A stretch of 36,133 nucleotides of DNA from a virus, in the IMG/VR virus record IMGVR_UViG_3300032294_001020, positions 1-36,133 of that record. One strand, given 5' to 3'. Of this stretch, positions 1 through 5,734 are shown piece after piece (the first letter of the stretch is position 1; every line of letters starts with the position of its first letter). The translations under genes were made by a program, and so were the position numbers. The notes beneath the pieces were generated by a model that saw only the letters and a program-made list of their open reading frames with translations, was not told the origin of the DNA and did not search any database.

Positions 1-536
1 AAAAAGGTATTGATAGTGTATTTCATCATAGCAGCCGTTTCAATATCACATAAATGAAAATTGTAGGCATATGGTTGAGTTATTGAAATAACAGATTTAG
101 CGAAAGATACGAAAGCACTATTTTTTCCACCAACTACAACAAATTTGGATTGCCAATAATCTTTCTCGGCATTTTTTGCGGTCAAGAACTCTGGTGAATA
201 AACCAGATTATTAAATTGTTTTTGTGCTTCACGATAAAACGATGGCGGTGCTGTAGTTTTAGAAATAATCAAACCAGTATAATTCTTTAGATTATCCAAA
301 ACTTGTTGTAGTATGGAAGTATCACATTCTCCATTTTCTTTTGGGGGACTAGGCACACAAATGAAAATTGCATCAGCTTTCATTATTGAATCGTATGTGC
401 CTTTTGCTCTAGAGTCTCCATTGATGTCAATAATCAAATCTGGAGATGTGGAAATGTATTCGTTACTCTTTTCAATTGCAGAATATACTGCTTTTCCTAC
501 AAATCCTAGTCCGATGATGCCAACCACATACTTCAT
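1..536 (-). CDS. UDP-glucose/GDP-mannose dehydrogenase-like protein, partial (C-terminus beyond left edge)
   Basis: The visible 178 residues start with MKYVVGIIGLGFVG, a Rossmann GxGxxG dinucleotide-binding motif. They continue with FICVPSP, the SPEFL motif that carries the catalytic glutamate of this family, and E-x-A-x-MMKYTINTF, matching the conserved end of the NAD domain. The family oxidises UDP-glucose to UDP-glucuronate (or GDP-mannose to GDP-mannuronate) with NAD+. The catalytic cysteine region lies outside the window, so the substrate is open. The start is set by an AAGGAA ribosome site at 544-549 and an ATGA overlap with the upstream small gene. A link with the UDP-glucuronate decarboxylase at 23233-24165 is inferred from function, not from adjacency. 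Confidence 0.82.
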   Translation of the reverse strand, partial: MKYVVGIIGLGFVGKAVYSAIEKSNEYISTSPDLIIDINGDSRAKGTYDSIMKADAIFICVPSPPKENGECDTSILQQVLDNLKNYTGLIISKTTAPPSFYREAQKQFNNLVYSPEFLTAKNAEKDYWQSKFVVVGGKNSAFVSFAKSVISITQPYAYNFHLCDIETAAMMKYTINTF

Positions 537-694
537 TGATACATTTCCTTCATTTTTTGATAATTATTTAAATCTTTTTCGAAATTAGTCATGACTGCCC
601 ACTTACGGACAACTGTATCAAGCTCTCTCCAAGCGTCATTTTCTGTTTTTTCGTCAGTTTTTTGATTAAAACTTAAAATTTGCTCATTATCCAT
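533..694 (-). CDS. Small hypothetical protein, 53 aa
   Basis: Read directly from the complement: MDNEQILSFN... ending ...KEMYQ and TGA. It is charged and probably helical, with no Cys pair or membrane segment, and I do not recognise a family. An AAGGA ribosome site lies 7-8 bases before the ATG. Its first codons overlap the end of the 687-875 gene by 8 bases and its TGA overlaps the ATG of the dehydrogenase-like gene (ATGA), which is the coupling seen throughout this phage. These overlaps are the main reason to accept so short a gene. Confidence 0.6.
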   Translation of the reverse strand: MDNEQILSFNQKTDEKTENDAWRELDTVVRKWAVMTNFEKDLNNYQKMKEMYQ

Positions 695-875
695 GTTTTT
701 TTCCTTCATTTAGCTCATAAATTTGATGTTCGATGGCTGAAGCTAGCTCATCGGCAAGCTTCGGATTGAATTTTACGAGAAAATAAGCGACATCTTCAGC
801 AGGAACGTGCTTCAGATTGAACATAATTTCGTCAATTCCACGATAAATTTGTGTTTCTTCCCATTGTTGTAACAT
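687..875 (-). CDS. Small hypothetical protein, 62 aa
   Basis: Unrecognised soluble protein beginning MLQQWEETQIYRGIDEIM and ending in a basic GKKHG tail. The middle (VAYFLVKFNPKLADELASAIE) looks like one or two amphipathic helices. A GAGGTC ribosome site precedes the ATG. It sits between two other very small genes with 7-8 base spacing or overlap, so it is probably translated as part of the short cluster running from 1050 to 533. Confidence 0.6.
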   Translation of the reverse strand: MLQQWEETQIYRGIDEIMFNLKHVPAEDVAYFLVKFNPKLADELASAIEHQIYELNEGKKHG

Positions 876-882
876 TTTGACC

Positions 883-1050
883 TCACATTATATAAAAAGA
901 CTCATTAACTACTAAATTTTTACCTGATTTTTTCGCTTCTCCAAGAGATTCGAGCATTTTTATCTCAATATCGAATTCCTCTTTAGATAAAGACATCAAA
1001 TAATCTTCATAATCGTCCCATTCTTCATTGGACCAATTTGTTGGATTCAT
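883..1050 (-). CDS. Small acidic hypothetical protein, 55 aa
   Basis: Translating the complement gives MNPTNWSNEEWDDYEDYL... ending ...VNESFYIM and TGA. The first half is strongly acidic and rich in Trp and Tyr; the second half is a likely helix. The start lies 4 bases after the stop of the 1055-1399 gene, with GAGGAGAT just upstream as a strong ribosome site. No family is recognised. Position, strong Shine-Dalgarno sequence and an intact frame support it despite its size. Confidence 0.6.
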   Translation of the reverse strand: MNPTNWSNEEWDDYEDYLMSLSKEEFDIEIKMLESLGEAKKSGKNLVVNESFYIM

Positions 1051-1054
1051 AATA

Positions 1055-1399
1055 TCATCTCCTCATACTCGAAATTTCTTTTGCTTCTTTATCGGAGAAA
1101 ACAGGCACAGCATTTGACTTGTGCATAGTTGCCACACCTTTCATTTTATCGCCTGTATATGAAAATGGAATATTTTTTGTCAAAGGCACAAAACCAGTAT
1201 CTAAGGATTGATAACGGGGAGTTTCACGACCAGGAGGAATCTTCGGTGATGGAACTGTTTTAGAAATAATCTTGGAATTGGCATTAATGCGTTTTGGTTT
1301 CAAATCTTCAATCGATTTTAACCAATTCTCGTATTGTTCCCTTTTTGCTTTTGGAACTTTTCTTTTCTTTGATTTTGGAACATAACCATGTATAATCAC
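1055..1399 (-). CDS. Conserved hypothetical phage protein, 114 aa, GTG start
   Basis: Basic protein starting (M)IIHGYVPKSKKRKVPK and ending with VATMHKSNAVPVFS and a terminal SMRR. From memory the ATMHKSN-VPVFS end recurs in hypothetical proteins of T4-like aquatic phages; no function is known to me. An ATG at 1426 would give a longer frame, but it sits inside the -10 box of a consensus promoter (1426-1454), so a transcript from that promoter would start downstream of it. The GTG at 1399 has GGAG 7 bases upstream (1407-1410) and is the better start. It is the first gene after that promoter. Confidence 0.7.
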   Translation of the reverse strand: MIIHGYVPKSKKRKVPKAKREQYENWLKSIEDLKPKRINANSKIISKTVPSPKIPPGRETPRYQSLDTGFVPLTKNIPFSYTGDKMKGVATMHKSNAVPVFSDKEAKEISSMRR

Positions 1400-1425
1400 A
1401 ATAAATCTCCATTGTTTAAGAGACA

Positions 1426-1454
1426 ATTATACATTATAATATTGTGATTGTCAA
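1426..1454 (-). promoter_or_regulatory. Consensus sigma70 promoter (TTGACA-17-TATAAT)
   Basis: On the minus strand TTGACA (1454-1449) is followed by exactly 17 bases and TATAAT (1431-1426). A second TATAAT-like run overlaps the spacer. Transcription would start near 1419, in front of the GTG-initiated gene at 1399 and the tiny genes beyond it. A perfect match to both boxes at ideal spacing suggests a strong early promoter read by unmodified host RNA polymerase. Confidence 0.8.
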
Positions 1455-1570
1455 GAGGTGATTTGGAATATGTTGCGTGGTTACAACAATACTGGAGGAA
1501 TCATGATATATTAATATCAAACGGCAGCATACCTACTTATATTAGGTTCCTGTAAAACCTTGTGGTAAAC
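1455..1570. other. Non-coding gap with two small inverted repeats
   Basis: This 116-base gap separates the 1571-1765 gene from the promoter at 1426-1454. It contains GATAT-ATTA-ATATC (1505-1518) and AGGTT-CCTGTAA-AACCT (1544-1560). Neither is followed by a T-run in the direction of transcription, so they are not classical terminators. No open frame is credible here. Confidence 0.4.
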
Positions 1571-1765
1571 TTAATCGTTTTTACATCGTGAAATATTGAC
1601 GAATTCATAATCATCGTCAAATTCATATTTTTCATGTTGCTTAAATTGTTTTTTTACTTCTGAATGTTCATCTTTTCGTTTTTTATTTTTTAAAAAACTC
1701 TTTGCATAATTGTAATCGTCTTTATAGTCACTATTCTTACGAAACTTTCCAACAAACTTAGTCAC
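1571..1765 (-). CDS. Small conserved hypothetical phage protein, 64 aa
   Basis: Very charged protein, MTKFVGKFRKNSDYKDDYNY..., with a lysine-rich middle (FLKNKKRKDEH) and an acidic C-terminal stretch (YEFDDDYEF). I believe short proteins with an MTKFVGKFRKN-like start occur in other T4-like aquatic phages, but the function is unknown. The basic/acidic split would suit nucleic-acid or protein binding. It follows the cytidylyltransferase-like gene by 13 bases and is the last gene before the non-coding gap. Confidence 0.65.
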   Translation of the reverse strand: MTKFVGKFRKNSDYKDDYNYAKSFLKNKKRKDEHSEVKKQFKQHEKYEFDDDYEFVNISRCKND

Positions 1766-1778
1766 TTGGGTTTTCCTC

Positions 1779-2150
1779 CTATTTCATGGTTTCAAAAGTG
1801 ATGCCTCTAATTTTAGTTTCAGGCATATTGTGCATATCAGTTTGAGAAACATATGTTATGTCAGCATTTGGATAACATATTTTTACAATTTTGAGGAGTT
1901 GGCAGACCGTGCCATCGCTGTCGTTGAATGTGAAAACTTCATCTACAAATTTTAGGTTGGATATAACTTCACGGCGAGTGCCATAGTTATGGACAAAGCC
2001 ACCTTGTGACCATAACATCCACCAGTCAGTATGTATGCCCACGATTAACCAATCACCTTTTCTTTTGCATCGTTTTAAATAATTTAATTCTTCGGAATCT
2101 AGTGGGTCAAAAGTGCCGCTTGTTATTATTATTTTTTCTTTTTTGTGCAT
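1779..2150 (-). CDS. Cytidylyltransferase (TagD)-like protein with altered HxGH motif
   Basis: The 123-residue protein has the single-domain nucleotidylyltransferase layout: SGTFDPLDSEELNYLKR at residues 11-27, then LIVGIHTD, then YGTRREVISNLKFVDEV as in glycerol-3-phosphate cytidylyltransferases, and a late TKIRG resembling the last signature of the family. The catalytic HxGH that should follow GTFDxL is replaced by D18-S-E-E21, so both histidines that stabilise the transition state are missing. Known family members transfer CMP or AMP to a phosphorylated substrate; this one is either inactive or altered. Its ATG overlaps the stop of the upstream gene (TAATG). Confidence 0.65.
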   Translation of the reverse strand: MHKKEKIIITSGTFDPLDSEELNYLKRCKRKGDWLIVGIHTDWWMLWSQGGFVHNYGTRREVISNLKFVDEVFTFNDSDGTVCQLLKIVKICYPNADITYVSQTDMHNMPETKIRGITFETMK

Positions 2151-2575
2151 TATGGTAAAAGATTTGGGAATGCCTCTTTTACAAATTTATAATTTAGACC
2201 TTTAACACCTAAATCTTTACTGAAGATTCCAATAACAACTTCAGCTTCACGAGGTTCCATGGATTCAAGCATTTGTAACAATAATTGTTTTCTTTTTTCT
2301 GGAGTTAATACTTCAGCTGATGGATTACCCTTTTGAAAAAGATACAATTTTCTAATTTGTGTTGATAATTGTTGTGGTGCAATTCCTGGTAAAATATCAG
2401 TTGGCACTTTATAATTATCCGGCATTTCGGTAATTAACCATTCATAACCAGGATGATAGGCCAATTCAAATACTCTAACTAATGTTGGTGATAGATTTTT
2501 TTCTATTACCTTCATTCTCTCTTGTTTTGATGGAGCTATTTCAAATTCATCAAATACTTCATATATGTTCTTCAT
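2150..2575 (-). CDS. Conserved phage protein resembling the N-terminal domain of T4 DNA ligase
   Basis: A 141-residue helical protein. The pattern KQERMKVIEKN, LVRVFELAYHPGYEW, LLLQMLESMEPREAEVVIGIF-KDLGV and KEAFPNLLP parallels the N-terminal DNA-binding domain of T4 ligase gp30 and related ATP-dependent ligases (the helices ending in a D-L-x-x-G...P-x-L segment). No KxDG catalytic lysine or nucleotidyltransferase domain follows, so it is a stand-alone domain. I think it belongs to the phage family DUF6433, from memory. It is coupled by TAATG overlaps to RNase H upstream and the cytidylyltransferase-like gene downstream, so a role near RNA-primer removal and nick processing is plausible but inferred. 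Confidence 0.6.
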   Translation of the reverse strand: MKNIYEVFDEFEIAPSKQERMKVIEKNLSPTLVRVFELAYHPGYEWLITEMPDNYKVPTDILPGIAPQQLSTQIRKLYLFQKGNPSAEVLTPEKRKQLLLQMLESMEPREAEVVIGIFSKDLGVKGLNYKFVKEAFPNLLP

Positions 2576-3420
2576 TAAAATTCCTCTATTACATCCATTA
2601 AGTTTCTAAGTTTGTTTTCAATAAAATAATTCAACAATTTACCTTTTGCAGGTTGAATATCGTTATATGTATTTATGATTTTTTCTTTGATGTCTTTGGG
2701 AATATACTTTAAGTCAATTAGAGTCATATTTCTTATAAATCCAGATTTGACAGTTTCTTCCCAAGAATCGTGTTCAGTACCAATATATTTTTCAATCAAA
2801 GTTTTAGTTACAGGTTTTTGTCTTAGTTCACGAACAAAACAATCTGATGGTGAAAATATATTTGGTATTCCATCACCTTTATCACCACGAATAATCTTTT
2901 CTTTTAACTCTAACAAAGGTTTATCCGATTTAACATATTTCTTCAAAGACGGATTGTATTGTTTTACATTACTACCATATTGTTGAAGTTGTAAGAAGTC
3001 ACCATCACTTGATAAAATTAAAATGTTTTGGTGTGGTGCATAGATTGGAACAAGTGTGCCAATGATGTCATCTGCTTCAGCACCATCAACATCAATAACT
3101 TTGTATGGAAAATTTTCTTTGAGTTCTTGTTTGAACTTGGCCAACATATCAAAAATTAAGTGCCAATCTAAATCGGATTTCTCACGATTCTTTTTTCGAC
3201 TTGCTTTGTAAAATGGAAAGTATTCTTTGCGCCAATATTTTCTATTATCACAGCACAAGACAACTTCACCATAATCTTTTTTGAAATTTTTAACATGATT
3301 GCGGATGATGTTAAGAACCATGTGACGAACCAGACTTTCATCCAACTTCGTGTTTTTTTGGTTAGAGATTTGTGCCATTAGACCGGCTAATAGAACTTGG
3401 TTTAAATCGATTAGAATCAT
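2575..3420 (-). CDS. rnh: RNase H, FEN-1/T4 Rnh family 5'-3' nuclease
   Basis: The 281-residue protein (T4 Rnh is about 305) has the acidic metal-binding set of the 5' nuclease family: D5 in MILIDLN, D58 in LCCDNRK, E115/D117/D118 in DGAEADDIIG, D139/D141 in SSDGDF, and D180/D183 in IRGDKGDGIPN. The last opens the helix-hairpin-helix part. The KYWRKEYFPFYKASR stretch is the usual basic arch region. It removes RNA primers and flaps from lagging-strand fragments together with gp43 and a ligase. A consensus promoter (3452-3480) lies directly upstream, so it can be expressed apart from its upstream neighbours. Confidence 0.93.
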   Translation of the reverse strand: MILIDLNQVLLAGLMAQISNQKNTKLDESLVRHMVLNIIRNHVKNFKKDYGEVVLCCDNRKYWRKEYFPFYKASRKKNREKSDLDWHLIFDMLAKFKQELKENFPYKVIDVDGAEADDIIGTLVPIYAPHQNILILSSDGDFLQLQQYGSNVKQYNPSLKKYVKSDKPLLELKEKIIRGDKGDGIPNIFSPSDCFVRELRQKPVTKTLIEKYIGTEHDSWEETVKSGFIRNMTLIDLKYIPKDIKEKIINTYNDIQPAKGKLLNYFIENKLRNLMDVIEEF

Positions 3421-3451
3421 AACAAACTTTCAAATAGTTTCAATTGGTCCA

Positions 3452-3480
3452 ATTATATCATTGATTTTTAAGTTTGTCAA
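3452..3480 (-). promoter_or_regulatory. Consensus sigma70 promoter upstream of RNase H
   Basis: On the minus strand TTGACA (3480-3475), 17 bases, then TATAAT (3457-3452). Both boxes match the bacterial consensus and the spacing is ideal. It overlaps the last bases of the 3458-3814 gene and would start transcripts near 3445, about 25 bases before the RNase H ATG. Like the promoter at 1426-1454 it has TTGACAA and TATAATTG, so both could belong to one early class. Confidence 0.78.
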
Positions 3481-3814
3481 ACGTTCTTTGAATAAAGTTA
3501 TTTGAAGTGGTAGTCCTTTTGGCAACTATACCATACCATTCATCTTTAATTAGATTGGAGATATATTCCAGAGGTTCACTAAGGACAGCCTCAAATTTGT
3601 CTATATTATATACCACAATTTCATCATCATTCTCATCTTTATTTTTGAATAATATAATATGGTATTCATCACCAATAGAGTTGCCACCAACTTTTTCACC
3701 TGGTGTTTTATAACTACCACCTTCAATGTGATAACTATCTTGCTTGGGACCAGGTAAAAAGAAAATGATGTCGTGGCCTTTTTCTGTTTTTAATTCCTTT
3801 AGGAAGTCTAACAT
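3458..3814 (-). CDS. Hypothetical protein, 118 aa
   Basis: Unrecognised soluble protein: MLDFLKELKTEKGHDIIFFLPGPKQD..., a glycine-rich middle (EGGSYKTPGEKVGGNSIGDEYH), then alternating hydrophobic stretches (IILFKNK, EIVVYNI, WYGIVAKR) that look like a small beta-rich domain. There is no signal peptide or Cys motif. The start overlaps the end of the GIY-YIG gene by 7 bases. Its C-terminal codons overlap the promoter for RNase H. Confidence 0.6.
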   Translation of the reverse strand: MLDFLKELKTEKGHDIIFFLPGPKQDSYHIEGGSYKTPGEKVGGNSIGDEYHIILFKNKDENDDEIVVYNIDKFEAVLSEPLEYISNLIKDEWYGIVAKRTTTSNNFIQRTFDKLKNQ

Positions 3815-4221
3815 TGTAATCCTTTGATATGTGATTTACGAACTCTGACCATTATCCATGAGTTGTAATAGTCATCGCTTTCCATTACACCACGGACAAA
3901 TTGTTCTTTGGCCTCAAGATAACCACATTCACCTTTTGATTTGCATAAATGAATTATCTCACGGACAAATTGTTCTTGTCCATATTGTATCACATCCTTT
4001 TGTAGGTTGTCATTACTTCCGTAGTAAGTTTGCCAATTAGAAGAAACTTTTATTTTCTTCTTTTTACCTTTGACTTGTTTGGTTTTGGCAGAGTAAAAAA
4101 ATTTCTTGCCTATGTATTTTTTACCATTCGTCAGATTAGTTATCTGATACACGAACCCGTAATTATCACCAATCAAGTCTTCCGTAAAATCTTGGCCATT
4201 ATGTTGCCAGTTTAGTCCCAT
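3808..4221 (-). CDS. Putative GIY-YIG endonuclease
   Basis: The 137-residue protein carries YGFVYQITNLTNGKKYIGKK at residues 21-40: GFVY stands for GIY and YIG is intact at 36-38. A lysine-rich insert follows (KGKKKKIK), then WQTYYGSND and a YLEAKEQF helix whose glutamate could be the metal ligand of this fold. The family makes single- or double-strand DNA cuts; T4 homing enzymes and DenA are members, but this protein resembles neither closely. No extra DNA-binding domain is present, which argues against a full homing endonuclease. The start has GGAG upstream and overlaps the zinc-ribbon gene. Confidence 0.72.
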   Translation of the reverse strand: MGLNWQHNGQDFTEDLIGDNYGFVYQITNLTNGKKYIGKKFFYSAKTKQVKGKKKKIKVSSNWQTYYGSNDNLQKDVIQYGQEQFVREIIHLCKSKGECGYLEAKEQFVRGVMESDDYYNSWIMVRVRKSHIKGLQC

Positions 4222-4400
4222 TCTCCATTGTCCATTTCATCATCTTCATCATCTATATATTCTTCTGATAATTCTTCGATGATTTCACCACAAAAAGGAC
4301 AATGTTGTGGTAGTTCTTGAGAGACCATTTCTTGCATAAATTCTACACTATATGTTGATTCACAATTAAGGCAATCGCCTGAAAGGACTTTGTTAGTCAT
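4212..4400 (-). CDS. Small zinc-ribbon protein, 62 aa
   Basis: Two CxxC knuckles, C10-LN-C13 and C34-PF-C37, spaced as in a zinc ribbon, followed by a strongly acidic tail (SEEYIDDEDDEMDNGEWD). Comparable tiny zinc-ribbon proteins occur in T4-like phage genomes, usually without a known role. The acidic tail suggests protein rather than DNA contact. It lies 11 bases after nrdB and overlaps the GIY-YIG gene. Confidence 0.72.
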   Translation of the reverse strand: MTNKVLSGDCLNCESTYSVEFMQEMVSQELPQHCPFCGEIIEELSEEYIDDEDDEMDNGEWD

Positions 4401-4411
4401 TTTTTAAACCT

Positions 4412-5398
4412 TTAGTGGGCCCAAACATCACCCCAATCTCCAGACAGAGCACCTTTCGCATAATCGGTTGCTCTATTCTCAAAGAAATTAGTATGTGTTG
4501 GAGCGTTAATCATTTCCTCTACCCAAGGTAAAGGATTCTTTTTCACTTTGAACACACCTTTTAATCCTAATGAGATTAATCTGCGGTCTGCAATATACCG
4601 AATATACTTCTTAACATCTTCTGAAGATAAACCTTCCATGGCACCCATTTGAAATGCCAAATCAATAAACTTATCCTCTAATTCAACCATCTTTTCTGCA
4701 ATGGTGTATAGTCTACCTTTTAATTCATCATTCCAGATTTCAGGATTTTCATTTATATATGTTCTAAACAACTTAATCATAGATTCACAATGTTGTGTTT
4801 CATCTACGATAGACCATGTTACAATTTGTCCCATACCTTTCATCTTTCCGTGGCGGGGAAAATTCAATAACATAATAAAGGAACTAAACAACTGCATACC
4901 TTCTGTAAATGCTGAAAATGTGGCAATATGTGCAGCTGTGTTCTCTTTTGTGGTATTCTTATTAGAAATATCTAAAACATATTCATGTTTCTCTTTCATA
5001 GCCTGATATTCTAGGAAGTCATTGTATGTTGTTTCAGGTAGACCTAATGTTTCAATAAGGTGTGAGTAAGCAGCGATATGTAACGCTTCTCTGGCTGCGA
5101 ATCCTAACAACATCATACGAATCTCAGGTTGTGGAAAGTATGGTAGGTAATTATTAACATAACCACCTGCCACATCAATGTCACCTTGAGTAAAGAAACG
5201 AAAGATATGAGTTAAGAATTGTTTTTCTTCTTTAGTAAGTTTCTTCTTCCAATCTTTAACATCTTCCAACATAGGAACTTCTGTGTGCATCCAATGTGAC
5301 TGTTCATGTTTCAACCAAGCATCATATGCCCACGGATAGTTAAATGGCTTGAATGAAGTTCTTTCGTCTGTTACTCTTGAGTCTATTTTTTTAATCAT
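4412..5398 (-). CDS. nrdB: Ribonucleotide reductase class I, beta subunit
   Basis: The 328-residue ferritin-like protein holds the radical cofactor that lets NrdA reduce ribonucleotides. The dimetal ligands and radical tyrosine are all present at the expected spacing: D73, E104, H107, Y111 (REALHIAAY), E166 (SAFTEGMQ), and E200/H203 (DETQH). The tyrosine argues for a Tyr-radical enzyme rather than a Mn/Fe type without tyrosine. No ATP-cone is attached. It lies 9 bases after an A-type Fe-S carrier gene, which in turn follows nrdA, so the three form one unit. Confidence 0.96.
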   Translation of the reverse strand: MIKKIDSRVTDERTSFKPFNYPWAYDAWLKHEQSHWMHTEVPMLEDVKDWKKKLTKEEKQFLTHIFRFFTQGDIDVAGGYVNNYLPYFPQPEIRMMLLGFAAREALHIAAYSHLIETLGLPETTYNDFLEYQAMKEKHEYVLDISNKNTTKENTAAHIATFSAFTEGMQLFSSFIMLLNFPRHGKMKGMGQIVTWSIVDETQHCESMIKLFRTYINENPEIWNDELKGRLYTIAEKMVELEDKFIDLAFQMGAMEGLSSEDVKKYIRYIADRRLISLGLKGVFKVKKNPLPWVEEMINAPTHTNFFENRATDYAKGALSGDWGDVWAH

Positions 5399-5407
5399 TA
5401 TTTTCCT

Positions 5408-5734
5408 TTAAACTGCAAATGAAGAACCACAACCGCAAGTTGTTTTTGCATTTGGGTTTTTAATTGTAAACTGGCTGGCCATTAAATCTTCGATGTAGTC
5501 AATTTCTGCACCTTGTAGATATTGCATACTCATAGCATCAACTAAAACTTTAAAATTATCATTGATTGGAAATTCAAAATCATCTTCATTCTTTTCTTCA
5601 TCAATAGTAAATCCATAATTAAATCCAGAACAGCCTCCACCTTGAACAAAGGTTCTTAAAGAGGCCTTAGGATTCTTCTCATGAACTAGTATGTCGATGA
5701 TTTTTTCTTTTGCTTTGTCTGTTATGGTAATCAT
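5408..5734 (-). CDS. A-type iron-sulfur carrier protein (IscA/ErpA family)
   Basis: The 108-residue HesB-type protein has the three cysteines that bind the cluster: C35 in [12 protein letters not shown] and C100/C102 in TTCGCGSSF, the family hallmark. It is full length for the family. Such carriers deliver Fe-S clusters or iron to target proteins. Its place between nrdA and nrdB, with 0 and 9 base gaps, suggests it helps iron loading of NrdB or serves another phage Fe-S protein; that is inference. IscA, ErpA and SufA cannot be separated by eye. Confidence 0.93.
   Translation of the reverse strand: MITITDKAKEKIIDILVHEKNPKASLRTFVQGGGCSGFNYGFTIDEEKNEDDFEFPINDNFKVLVDAMSMQYLQGAEIDYIEDLMASQFTIKNPNAKTTCGCGSSFAV

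Noticed and set aside
1534-1541. TATAAGTA on the minus strand as a late promoter
   Set aside because: It has one mismatch, no structural gene follows, and a better sigma70 promoter lies about 85 bases downstream.
3808-4221. Homing endonuclease inserted in a host gene
   Set aside because: The GIY-YIG protein has no DNA-binding extension, does not interrupt a gene and is coupled to its neighbours like a resident gene.
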